Shown here: one piece after another, positions 1-6,107 of the stretch
Layout of the letters: every line of letters starts with the position of its first letter
Numbering within the stretch: position 1 is the stretch's first letter
Source: JACJYE01 sp964432875
GTDB lineage: Bacteria > Bacteroidota > Bacteroidia > Chitinophagales > Saprospiraceae
Length of the DNA: 9,078 nt
Direction: 5' to 3'
Assembly (NCBI GenBank): GCA_964432875.1
Contig: CAYSPJ010000167.1
Span: forward strand, 1-9,078
Program-made: the position numbers and the translations under genes
The notes under the pieces: model-generated
Seen by the model: only the letters and a program-made list of their open reading frames with translations
What the model was told of the DNA's origin: nothing
Database searches by the model: none

Positions 1-15
1 ATTCCATCCAGATCA

Positions 16-26
16 TCCAAAACCAC
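16..26 (+). promoter_or_regulatory. Leader 11-mer, copy 1 (TCCAAAACCAC)
   Basis: This A/C-rich 11-mer ends exactly 6 bases before the ATG at 33. The identical 11-mer sits at 490-500, again exactly 6 bases before the ATG of the next gene. It does not resemble a Shine-Dalgarno sequence. It may be a translation-initiation leader or a duplicated upstream segment. The identity and spacing are seen directly; the function is inferred. Confidence 0.4.
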
Positions 27-32
27 CAAACT

Positions 33-449
33 ATGTCCACCCTTAAAACTACGCCACACGACGGCAGCGTCAGCGCCTTCCTCGACGGGCTGGCCGATGA
101 GAAGCAGCGGCAAGATGCCTACCAAATCCTCGCCCTGATGGAAGAAGCCACCGGGCAGCCGCCCAAAATGTGGGGGCCTTCCATCATCGGCTTCGGCAAT
201 TACCACTATAAATACGCCAGCGGCAGGGAGGGCGACTGGTTCCTGACCGGCTTCTCGCCCCGCAAGCAGAACCTGACGCTCTATATCATGGCGGGCTTCG
301 AGCATTACGATAGCCTCATGGCTCAATTGGGCAAGTACAAGACGGGCAAATCTTGCCTTTACATCAAAAAACTGGAAGACGTGAACCAAGAGGTGCTACG
401 GATGCTTATTAAGGAGTCCGTGCAGTATATGGCTGAGCGGTATGGGTAG
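33..449 (+). CDS. DUF1801 domain protein
   Basis: The 138-residue protein has the DUF1801 (YdhG-like) pattern over most of its length: a helical N-terminal part (about 10-42), then MWGPSIIGFGNYHYKY (46-61), a WFLTGFSPRK segment (69-78) leading into an LTLYIM strand (81-86), and the conserved LGKYKTGKSCLYIKKL stretch (99-114), followed by a C-terminal helix. The family is a small, soluble, single-domain fold of unknown biochemical role, so no function is assigned. The length is normal and the gene looks complete, ending in TAG. The ATG at 33 has no Shine-Dalgarno sequence but carries the TCCAAAACCAC leader 6 bases upstream. The next gene follows on the same strand after 57 bases; the two may share regulation, but no functional link can be read from the sequence. 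Confidence 0.85.
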   Translation: MSTLKTTPHDGSVSAFLDGLADEKQRQDAYQILALMEEATGQPPKMWGPSIIGFGNYHYKYASGREGDWFLTGFSPRKQNLTLYIMAGFEHYDSLMAQLGKYKTGKSCLYIKKLEDVNQEVLRMLIKESVQYMAERYG

Positions 450-489
450 CTGCCGGTTCGCGAGGCTAGCCGCCTTCAGCTCGCAACTT

Positions 490-500
490 TCCAAAACCAC
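490..500 (+). promoter_or_regulatory. Leader 11-mer, copy 2 (TCCAAAACCAC)
   Basis: This is identical to 16-26. It ends 6 bases before the ATG at 507, the same spacing as copy 1. That match supports ATG 507, rather than the TTG at 504, as the start of the acetoacetate-decarboxylase-like gene. No Shine-Dalgarno sequence is present. Confidence 0.4.
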
Positions 501-506
501 GATTTG

Positions 507-1187
507 ATGAACCATCAAGAGACTACCGCGGCCTTCCCGCCCCCCTGGAAATTGCGGGGCGAAGGCGCCATGCTATTTTACCGCTTCCCCAGAGCGTTTT
601 GCCTGGAGCACGGCTTCATCCCCGCAGCGCTGCAGCCAGATTTCCAGGGGCTGGTCGGCTGCGTGATGCTGGTGGACTACCAGCGATCTCCGGTAGGCCC
701 CTATCGGGAGCTGCTTTTCATCCCCGGTTTGTTCCGCACCAACCGGGGCCGGCGGTTTTCCATCACCCGCATTTTTGTGGATTCGCAACCGAGCATGGAG
801 TGGGGCCGGCGCAATTGGGGCATCCCCAAAGAATTAGCACAATTCGCCTGGCAGCAAGCGGGGCCGGCTGCCAGGCGCATCCAGGTGCATGCGCCCCTAT
901 CGGGCGGGCCGCTACAGCCGATGCTCGATGCTACCCTACGCGGCCGGGGCCCGCGCTTCCCTCTCAGCACGGCGCTCGTGCCGCTGCGCCTTTGCCAACA
1001 ACTCGAAGGGCAGTCCTTCCGGTTTGCCCCCACGGCCAAGGGGAATGGGCAATGGGCTCAGGTGCAACGCCTGCGCGTGCTATCAGAGGCATTCCCTCCA
1101 ATCGACCGCTTCCGCCCCTTCGCCGCTTTGCTCGTATCGGGCTTTGAAATGAAATTCCCACCGGCGACCTCAAACGGGAGCGTATGA
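507..1187 (+). CDS. Acetoacetate decarboxylase-like protein (ADC superfamily)
   Basis: The 226-residue protein resembles the acetoacetate decarboxylase superfamily. Diagnostic parts are a VGPYRELLFIPG strand (63-74, containing Glu68), a RIFVDSQPSMEWGRRNWGIPKELAQF segment (88-113), and a C-terminal SGFEMKFPPA strand. In true decarboxylases the Schiff-base lysine lies in a Pro-Lys-Lys motif. Here Pro107-Lys108 is kept but the second lysine, which lowers the pKa of the catalytic one, is Glu109. Many family members are not acetoacetate decarboxylases, so the reaction and substrate are unknown; another lyase or aldolase-type reaction on a keto acid is possible. The protein is slightly shorter than the usual 240-260 residues and soluble, with no signal peptide. 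An in-frame TTG at 504 directly precedes the chosen ATG. The following gene is convergent. Confidence 0.7.
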   Translation: MNHQETTAAFPPPWKLRGEGAMLFYRFPRAFCLEHGFIPAALQPDFQGLVGCVMLVDYQRSPVGPYRELLFIPGLFRTNRGRRFSITRIFVDSQPSMEWGRRNWGIPKELAQFAWQQAGPAARRIQVHAPLSGGPLQPMLDATLRGRGPRFPLSTALVPLRLCQQLEGQSFRFAPTAKGNGQWAQVQRLRVLSEAFPPIDRFRPFAALLVSGFEMKFPPATSNGSV

Positions 1188-1195
1188 ACCGAGAG

Positions 1196-1233
1196 GTTCA
1201 TCGCAGGGGATGTGCGCGAGGAAGTTCATCGCA
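1196..1233. repeat. Short direct repeat GTTCATCGCA x2
   Basis: Two copies of GTTCATCGCA lie at 1196-1205 and 1224-1233, 28 bases apart, in the gap between two convergent genes. No hairpin or T-tract is visible here. The meaning is unknown and it may be chance. Confidence 0.3.
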
Positions 1234-1276
1234 ATTGCGGTTCACCGCCAGCGCCAATGCTATCTATCGTTCTAAA

Positions 1277-1981
1277 TTACGGCCTCCACTCCACCCAATA
1301 CTCCCTAAACATCCGCCACAACTCATCCGGCTCGATGGGGTCGGCGGTGATGGTGATAGGGGTTTTCTGCACCGGGTGCTCAAACGTGAGCGAGCGGCAG
1401 TGCAAGTGGATCGAGCCATCGCGATTGGGCGTTGGGGCACCGTACTTGACATCCCCTCGGATGGTGCAGCCCAGGCGCGCTAGTTGTACCCGGATTTGGT
1501 GGGGGCGCCCGGTGGACGGCCGCACCTCGATGAGATGGTGGTCTCCCAGGCTAGCCAGCAGTTCATAATCCAGTTCTGCTTTTTTGGCATCTTTGCTGCG
1601 AGCACGGAGGGAAGCCCGCGCGATATTGCGCTCCTTGTCTTTTTCGATATAATGCTCCAGGTGGCCACTAAGCGGTTCGGGGCGCACGGGGCTGATAGCC
1701 CAATATAGCTTTTGCACCTGCCGGTCGTGAAAAAGTTTGTTCATGCGCTCCAGCGCTTTGCTGGTCCGGGCAAAGACCACTACCCCGCTCACCGGCCGGT
1801 CGAGGCGGTGGATGATGCCCAGGAAGACATCTCCAGGCTTCTTGTAGCGGTCTTTGATATACTGCTTGATATACTCGCCCAGCGGCTTATCCTCGGTCTC
1901 ATCCCCTTGCGTCAGCATCCCTGCCGGTTTGTTGACGGCAATCAGATGATTGTCTTCGTAAAGTATCTGTAATCCTTCCAT
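1277..1981 (-). CDS. RluA-family RNA pseudouridine synthase
   Basis: This enzyme isomerises uridine to pseudouridine in rRNA or tRNA; the target base cannot be read from the sequence. The 234-residue protein has the RluA-family core: LYEDNHLIAVNKPAGM (7-22), the catalytic IHRLDRPVSG (57-66, nucleophile Asp61), the GRPHQIRVQLA motif (158-168) and DVKYGAP (177-183). Most relatives read HRLDxxTSG; the PVSG form seems typical of Bacteroidota members. There is no N-terminal S4 RNA-binding domain, so it is a compact catalytic-domain type. The start is chosen from an AGGAGG at 1988-1993: it abuts a first ATG at 1987, while the second in-frame ATG at 1981 has the ideal 6-base spacing. The first ATG would add two residues. 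The gene lies 75 bases downstream of the DUF502 gene on the same strand but has its own likely promoter. Confidence 0.9.
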   Translation of the reverse strand: MEGLQILYEDNHLIAVNKPAGMLTQGDETEDKPLGEYIKQYIKDRYKKPGDVFLGIIHRLDRPVSGVVVFARTSKALERMNKLFHDRQVQKLYWAISPVRPEPLSGHLEHYIEKDKERNIARASLRARSKDAKKAELDYELLASLGDHHLIEVRPSTGRPHQIRVQLARLGCTIRGDVKYGAPTPNRDGSIHLHCRSLTFEHPVQKTPITITADPIEPDELWRMFREYWVEWRP

Positions 1982-1987
1982 CTGCAT

Positions 1988-1993
1988 CCTCCT
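1988..1993 (-). promoter_or_regulatory. Perfect Shine-Dalgarno AGGAGG of the RluA-type gene
   Basis: On the minus strand the order is AGGAGG, ATGCAG, ATG. The SD touches the first ATG (1987), so initiation most likely occurs at the second (1981), 6 bases away. It is the only clear SD at functional distance from a start codon in the window, and most Bacteroidota genes lack one. Confidence 0.7.
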
Positions 1994-2006
1994 GAATTAA
2001 AGGCAG

Positions 2007-2014
2007 CAAAGGTA
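2007..2014 (-). promoter_or_regulatory. Promoter -7 element TACCTTTG for the RluA-type gene
   Basis: This is an exact match to the Bacteroidota housekeeping -7 consensus TAnnTTTG, 25 bases upstream of the ATG at 1981. No convincing TTTG -33 box is seen about 19 bases further upstream. It suggests transcription independent of the DUF502 gene. Confidence 0.5.
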
Positions 2015-2056
2015 ATCATTGCTCACCACGCATCCTACTGTTTTGCGATTATGCCC

Positions 2057-2695
2057 TTAAAGAATATCCTCCAGCTTCTCCGGTTCTTTTTGAAACAGAA
2101 TCCGCGAGCCGGTGCCCACCCCGATGATGGTGCGCATGGCATCTTCCGGGCGGGTATCCACGTATTGGATATGCTCTTCGCGCACGTGGAATACAAAGCC
2201 GTTGGTAGGGTTAGGCCCCGTGGGCACGAATACGGTGATATAACCATTGCCAATTTCATCGTCGGTCACAAAGCCCGTCATTAGCATCCCATTGCTGAAT
2301 ACATCTACCAACACCACCTGTGAGAAGGGCATCTTCTTGGAGCCAAAAAACTGCCGTACGGCCTCGCGCAACACCGAATAGAAGGGCAGATGCATCAACC
2401 AACGGTCTTCTAGCCTACTAATCAGATCACCGCCAAAGCTAGTGCGCACCAGCAAACCAATCAGGAAAAAGAAGGTGATGACGATAGAAAAGGACAGCAA
2501 GTCGATAAAGGCATCGCTGGTGAATGAGAACAGCGGGCGCATCGGTGCCAGGATACTCGAAAAAAAACCGACAATCAGGCGCATCAATAACACAAAAATG
2601 GTGAATGGAAGAGCCACTGCGACCCCGCCGATTAGCGTGGTTAGGAAAAAGCGCTTTATCCGCCGCATAAATTTTGGGAACTCTTGTGAAGACAT
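2057..2695 (-). CDS. DUF502 family integral membrane protein
   Basis: The 212-residue protein has the DUF502 layout: a basic N-terminus, two hydrophobic segments that probably span the inner membrane (about 17-47 and 65-85), then a soluble domain with EDRWLMHLPFYSVLREAVRQFF (96-117) and the family signature VPTGPNPTNGFVF (157-169). The C-terminal part (about 180-212) is charged. The molecular function of the family is not established. The open frame runs on to 2866, but the ATG at 2695 (MSSQEF) is preferred: the extension has no family similarity, and it would run across the opposite-strand gene starting at 2778 and the gap that should hold both promoters. No Shine-Dalgarno sequence is present; the leader is A-rich. 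The gene diverges from 2778-3293. Confidence 0.85.
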   Translation of the reverse strand: MSSQEFPKFMRRIKRFFLTTLIGGVAVALPFTIFVLLMRLIVGFFSSILAPMRPLFSFTSDAFIDLLSFSIVITFFFLIGLLVRTSFGGDLISRLEDRWLMHLPFYSVLREAVRQFFGSKKMPFSQVVLVDVFSNGMLMTGFVTDDEIGNGYITVFVPTGPNPTNGFVFHVREEHIQYVDTRPEDAMRTIIGVGTGSRILFQKEPEKLEDIL

Positions 2696-2748
2696 AGTTA
2701 CGGGATTTTTTCTCTTCAGAAACGTATTAATAGCAACGCTTAGTTGAG

Positions 2749-2756
2749 TAGGTTTG
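2749..2756 (+). promoter_or_regulatory. Promoter -7 element TAGGTTTG
   Basis: An exact TAnnTTTG match, 21 bases upstream of the ATG at 2778, with only a weak -33 counterpart (TATTA near 2725-2729). It lies in the 82-base gap between the divergent DUF502 gene and the four-helix membrane protein gene. No matching element is seen on the minus strand for the DUF502 gene. Confidence 0.45.
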
Positions 2757-2777
2757 TAAAAACTTAACAGACTTTCT

Positions 2778-3293
2778 ATGATTGCCAGAGCGCTTTCCCT
2801 ACGCCTCGATGTTGCCGCATTATCGGCGGTCGCCATTATCGCATTTATCATGGGCTTCACGGCCAACCCTGAGCCGTCTATCGTCAGTTTTGAATTTGCT
2901 CATCGTCTGGAGGAAGTGGACGCAATCTTTGCCCAATGGGGCCCTGAGGGCAAACGACTAGCGCGGCGCAGCCTCTATTGGGATTTCCCTTTCCTGCTGG
3001 CCTACAGCACTTGCCTGGCGCTGCTCTGCTGGCGGGCCTATTACTGGAGCCTGCAGCGCTGGCTGCCCGCTGCCCTCATTGCGGGCATCGCCGCCCTCCA
3101 ACTACTAGCCGGATTGCTCGACATAGGTGAAAACCTCTGTTTGCTGCAGCTTCTGGACGGCCAGCGCGAGGCTTGGCTACCTTTGGCAGCCTACTGGTTG
3201 GCAGCAGTCAAATTCACCCTGGTCGGGCTAGGCATACTGACGGTGCTGGCGGGGCTAATTGCATGGGGAGTAAATCAGGCGGCAAGGAGCTGA
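2778..3293 (+). CDS. Four-helix membrane protein of unknown function
   Basis: I do not recognise this family by name. The 171-residue protein has four predicted membrane helices, at about 11-29, 70-88, 95-116 and 138-165. A charged loop (about 40-67) separates helix 1 from helix 2. Two polar motifs sit at membrane edges: Asp69-Phe-Pro-Phe at the start of helix 2 and Asp115-Ile-Gly-Glu-Asn119 at the end of helix 3. Similar D/EN motifs occur in small uncharacterised membrane proteins, so the acidic residues may be functionally important, but this is inference. No signal peptide cleavage site is seen. The ATG at 2778 has no Shine-Dalgarno sequence, and a TAGGTTTG promoter element lies just upstream. 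The gene stands alone: divergent from DUF502 and convergent with rmlB. Confidence 0.75.
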   Translation: MIARALSLRLDVAALSAVAIIAFIMGFTANPEPSIVSFEFAHRLEEVDAIFAQWGPEGKRLARRSLYWDFPFLLAYSTCLALLCWRAYYWSLQRWLPAALIAGIAALQLLAGLLDIGENLCLLQLLDGQREAWLPLAAYWLAAVKFTLVGLGILTVLAGLIAWGVNQAARS

Positions 3294-3314
3294 CTTCCTT
3301 TAGCCCCCCCTTGT

Positions 3315-4373
3315 TTACCCTTTCCCATACTGCTGCTCGTAATACTGCTGATAGGCCCCCGATGTGACGCGCTCCAACCAGGCGGTGTTTTCCAAATACC
3401 ATTGCGCGGTGCGGCGCAGCCCTTCTTGCGCTTGCATCGCGGGCGCCCAACCTAGTTCGCGATGGATCTTCGAGGCATCGATGGCATAACGGCGGTCGTG
3501 TCCAGGGCGGTCTTTGACGAAAGTAATGAGCTGGCGGGAGGTTCCGGCAGGGCGTTGCAGCAGCTCATCCACCACATCGCAGAGCTGTTGCACCAGATCG
3601 ATGTTTTTCCACTCGTTATTGCCTCCGATGTTGTAAGTCTCCCCGTCTTTGCCTTGGTGGAAAATCAGGTCGATGGCCTCGGCATGGTCTTCCACCCAGA
3701 GCCAGTCGCGGGTGTATTGCCCATCACCATAAACTGGCAGGGGCAGGCCATGGCGGATATTGTTGATCATCAGTGGCAAAAGCTTCTCGGGGAACTGGTA
3801 GGGGCCGTAGTTGTTGGAGCAATTGGAAACAACTACAGGCAGCCCGTAAGTATGGTAATAGGCGCGCACCAGATGGTCGGAGCTAGCTTTGGAAGCCGAG
3901 TAAGGCGAGCGCGGATCGTAGGGGGTCTCCTCGGTAAAGTAGCCCGTTTCGCCCAGGCTGCCATAGACCTCATCGGTAGAGATATGGTAAAAGCGCTTGC
4001 CTGCAAAATCTTTCCAATGAAAGCGCGCCGCATTGAGCAAAACCACTGTACCCACGATATTGGCCTCAATAAAGCTCATGGGGTTAGAGATGGAGCGATC
4101 TACATGTGATTCAGCCGCCAGATGGATAATGCCGTCGAATTGGAACTGTGCAAAAAGCTGTTGGATATACCCGGCATCAGTGATATCACCTCTGACAAAA
4201 GTGTAATTGGGGGCTTGCTCAACATCCTTGAGGTTTTCCAGGTTGCCGGCATAAGTCAGCTTATCCAGGTTGACAATATGGTAGCTAGGGTAGCGCCTAA
4301 CCATCAAGCGCACCAGATGGGAGCCGATGAAGCCGGCCCCGCCGGTAATGAGGATTGTTTTGGCAAATGGCAT
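3315..4373 (-). CDS. rmlB: dTDP-glucose 4,6-dehydratase
   Basis: The enzyme converts dTDP-D-glucose to dTDP-4-keto-6-deoxy-D-glucose in the cytoplasm, the second step towards dTDP-L-rhamnose and other deoxysugars for surface polysaccharides. The 352-residue length is typical. Visible elements are the Rossmann NAD-binding motif TGGAGFIGSH (10-19), the HLAAESHVDRSI segment (84-95), the catalytic triplet Thr133-Asp134-Glu135 in STDEVYG, the YSASK motif with Tyr158 and Lys162, SNNYGPYQFPEKL (186-198), and RDWLWVEDH (222-230), which help bind the sugar nucleotide. All key residues are present. The usual partners rmlA, rmlC and rmlD are not in this window. The gene is convergent with the membrane protein before it and divergent from the barrel-like gene. 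A TAGCTTTG element lies 16 bases upstream of the ATG. Confidence 0.95.
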   Translation of the reverse strand: MPFAKTILITGGAGFIGSHLVRLMVRRYPSYHIVNLDKLTYAGNLENLKDVEQAPNYTFVRGDITDAGYIQQLFAQFQFDGIIHLAAESHVDRSISNPMSFIEANIVGTVVLLNAARFHWKDFAGKRFYHISTDEVYGSLGETGYFTEETPYDPRSPYSASKASSDHLVRAYYHTYGLPVVVSNCSNNYGPYQFPEKLLPLMINNIRHGLPLPVYGDGQYTRDWLWVEDHAEAIDLIFHQGKDGETYNIGGNNEWKNIDLVQQLCDVVDELLQRPAGTSRQLITFVKDRPGHDRRYAIDASKIHRELGWAPAMQAQEGLRRTAQWYLENTAWLERVTSGAYQQYYEQQYGKG

Positions 4374-4389
4374 GCGGTATTTTTTGTCG

Positions 4390-4397
4390 CAAAGCTA
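4390..4397 (-). promoter_or_regulatory. Promoter -7 element TAGCTTTG for rmlB
   Basis: An exact TAnnTTTG match on the minus strand, 16 bases before the rmlB ATG at 4373. This would give a very short leader. No good -33 box is visible. It faces the plus-strand element at 4450-4457 in the same divergent gap. Confidence 0.45.
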
Positions 4398-4409
4398 CGC
4401 TTTTCTGTT

Positions 4410-4446
4410 AATTCCAGCCGGCCGGCCCTGCCGATGCGCCGGAATT
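4410..4446. repeat. Inverted repeat AATTCC / GGAATT between two divergent promoters
   Basis: AATTCC (4410-4415) and GGAATT (4441-4446) form a perfect 6-base inverted repeat around a very GC-rich centre containing GCCGGCCGGCC. It lies between the outward-facing -7 elements of rmlB and the barrel-like gene, a suitable place for an operator. The arms are short and far apart, so chance is possible. Confidence 0.3.
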
Positions 4447-4449
4447 GTG

Positions 4450-4457
4450 TAGTTTTG
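4450..4457 (+). promoter_or_regulatory. Promoter -7 element TAGTTTTG for the barrel-like gene
   Basis: An exact TAnnTTTG match on the plus strand, 45 bases upstream of the ATG at 4503. A half-matching CCTG lies 19 bases further upstream (4427-4430), where the TTTG -33 box would be expected. Confidence 0.45.
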
Positions 4458-4502
4458 CCGCGCAAAGATTGCACTGACGATAAAACAGGCTAAAGTAAAG
4501 CT

Positions 4503-5258
4503 ATGCGAAAGTTATGTTTTTCCTTCTTCTTGCTCCTGGTCGGCCTGGCCACTTCTGCCCAGGATTTCGGCGCGCGCAACAAGGGCAATGCGGCCCTCAT
4601 CCACCTGAGCTTTTCTGGCCATGCTCCGGGCGCCGATTTGGCTAACCGCTTTGGCGGTACTGCAGCCTTCGGCTCTGGCCTGGATTTGATCACCGACAAC
4701 TCTAATTGGATCGCCGGGCTGGATTTCAACTTCTTTTTCGGCAACCGCGTCAAGGAAGATGTCCTTGCTTCGCTGCGCACGCCGGAAGGGGCCATCATCG
4801 GCAACACCCGCTCTTATGCCGATGTGCAATTGCGCCTGCGCGGCTTCTACGCCGGCGGGCATCTGGGCAGGGTGATCAGCCTGGGCGGCCCCAACCCGCG
4901 TTCTGGTATCCGCCTGACCTTAGGCGCTGGTTTGTTGCAGCACAAAGTCCGCATCCAAGATGACCCGCAGAGCATCGTCCCCCAATTGGTCGGCGAGTAT
5001 AAAAAAGGCTATGACAGATTGTCTAATGGGCTAGCTTTCAACGAATTCATCGGCTACCAAATCCTCAGCCTGAATGGGCGCATCAATTTCTACGCTGGCT
5101 TGGAGTTTACCCAGGCCATGACCATGAGCCGCCGCGATTTCAACTTCGATACCCGCGCCAAAGACGAGACGGAGCGGCTGGACTTGCTCTACGGCTTTAA
5201 AATTGGCTGGATCCTCCCCATCTACTTCGGCAAGAGCGCTGGGGAGATTTATTACTAG
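4503..5258 (+). CDS. Exported outer-membrane beta-barrel-like protein
   Basis: The 251-residue protein starts with a clear signal peptide, MRKLCFSFFLLLVGLATSAQ, with a likely cut after Ala19. Cys5 is too early to be a lipoprotein cysteine. The mature part is made of short amphipathic strands rich in Gly and aromatic residues, for example WIAGLDFNFFFG, DVQLRLRGFYAGGHLG, IRLTLGAGLLQHKVRI, GRINFYAGLEFTQAM and LYGFKIGWILPIYFG, alternating with polar turns. This is the pattern of an 8- to 10-strand outer-membrane barrel such as those common in Bacteroidota. The sequence ends in EIYY, an aromatic end often seen in barrels, although the last strand may close earlier. No exact family or ligand is recognised. 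The ATG at 4503 lacks a Shine-Dalgarno sequence; the leader is A-rich. It diverges from rmlB, and the shared gap may be coregulated. Confidence 0.75.
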   Translation: MRKLCFSFFLLLVGLATSAQDFGARNKGNAALIHLSFSGHAPGADLANRFGGTAAFGSGLDLITDNSNWIAGLDFNFFFGNRVKEDVLASLRTPEGAIIGNTRSYADVQLRLRGFYAGGHLGRVISLGGPNPRSGIRLTLGAGLLQHKVRIQDDPQSIVPQLVGEYKKGYDRLSNGLAFNEFIGYQILSLNGRINFYAGLEFTQAMTMSRRDFNFDTRAKDETERLDLLYGFKIGWILPIYFGKSAGEIYY

Positions 5259-5378
5259 AATCTCCTTTGTAACTATTCAGCATAATGCTTCGATACCGCT
5301 TCAGGCTGTTCAGACGAGATATTGCTTGTCCAGGCCATAGAATGAGGAGAATTTGAAGTGTAGTTCTTTGCAGGGGTA

Positions 5379-6074
5379 TCAGAGCCCTCCCCCCTCCCCT
5401 TCCTCCAACAAATCCGGCCGCCGCTCGCGGGTGCGGCGCAGCGCCTGCTCATAGCGCCAGTCCTCGATCTTTTTAAAATTGCCCGACAGTAGCACCTCGG
5501 GTACTCTCCAGCCGCGGAAATCCTCGGGGCGCGTATAGACGGGCGGGGCCAGGAGGTTGTCCTGGAAAGAATCGAAGAGGGCAGAAGTTTCGTCATTAAG
5601 AACGCCGGGCAGCAGCCGGCCGATGGCATCCACCAGCACGGCGGCGGGCAACTCGCCACCTGAGAGCACAAAATCACCGACGGAAATTTCCATGGTCACA
5701 AAATGCTCGCGGATGCGCTCGTCGATCCCCTTGTAGTGGCCGCAGATAAGGAGGAGGTTTTCGCGCAGCGAAAGGCGGTTGGCCAGAGGCTGGGCCAGGC
5801 GCTCGCCGTCGGGGGTCATGAAGATAACCTCGTCGTAAGCCCGCTGGCGCTGCAGGCTTTCGATACAGTCAGCCAGTGGCTCGGCCATCATCACCATGCC
5901 GGCACCGCCGCCGTACTGGTAGTCATCTACCTGGAGATGCCTGCCCTGGCCGAAGGGGCGCAGATTTTGCAGGTGCACTTCCAGCAAGCCCTTTTCCTGT
6001 GCCCGCTTCATGATAGAGTGTTGAAATGGGCCTTCCAACAATTCGGGGTGCAGGGTGATGATGTCGATGCGCAT
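5379..6074 (-). CDS. trmD: tRNA (guanine-N1-)-methyltransferase TrmD
   Basis: TrmD uses S-adenosylmethionine to methylate N1 of G37, next to the anticodon, which prevents +1 frameshifting. The 231-residue protein shows the SPOUT trefoil-knot landmarks: MRIDIITLHPE (1-11), DDYQYGGGAGMVM (50-62), FMTPDGERL (85-93), LLLICGHYKGIDER (107-120), SVGDFVLSGGELPA (131-144), and VYTRPEDFRGWRVPEVLLSGNFKKIEDWR (179-207). By alignment from memory with the E. coli enzyme, Arg153 and Asp168 match catalytic Arg154 and Asp169. The C-terminus is short and ends in a Glu/Gly-rich tail. The frame stays open to 6197, but MRIDIIT is the family's usual start and the extension would translate a terminator hairpin. The usual neighbours rpsP, rimM and rplS are absent. 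The downstream gene is convergent. Confidence 0.95.
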   Translation of the reverse strand: MRIDIITLHPELLEGPFQHSIMKRAQEKGLLEVHLQNLRPFGQGRHLQVDDYQYGGGAGMVMMAEPLADCIESLQRQRAYDEVIFMTPDGERLAQPLANRLSLRENLLLICGHYKGIDERIREHFVTMEISVGDFVLSGGELPAAVLVDAIGRLLPGVLNDETSALFDSFQDNLLAPPVYTRPEDFRGWRVPEVLLSGNFKKIEDWRYEQALRRTRERRPDLLEEGEGGGL

Positions 6075-6107
6075 ATCAGCTTCTGGATTTTCGATAGTGA
6101 AGATAAG

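Noticed and set aside
464..471. Palindrome GGCTAGCC between the first two genes
   Set aside because: A short 8-base palindrome with no flanking T-tract or paired copy; expected by chance.
599..1147. Long open frame (182 residues) within the ADC-like gene, same strand, different frame
   Set aside because: It is Arg/Pro/Ala-rich with no family pattern and lies wholly inside a gene with clear conserved motifs; open frames like this are expected in GC-rich coding DNA.
2696..2866. N-terminal extension of the DUF502 protein to an ATG at 2866
   Set aside because: It overlaps the start of the opposite-strand membrane gene and leaves no room for promoters; DUF502 proteins normally begin shortly before the first helix.
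3462..4109. 215-residue open frame antisense to rmlB
   Set aside because: It mirrors the rmlB codons, has no recognisable domain or start signal, and rmlB is unambiguous.
5292..5380. GATACC / GGTATC inverted repeat between the barrel-like gene and trmD
   Set aside because: Six-base arms about 77 bases apart, one overlapping the trmD stop codon, with no T-tract; not convincing as a terminator. The rest of this 120-base convergent gap holds nothing I can support.
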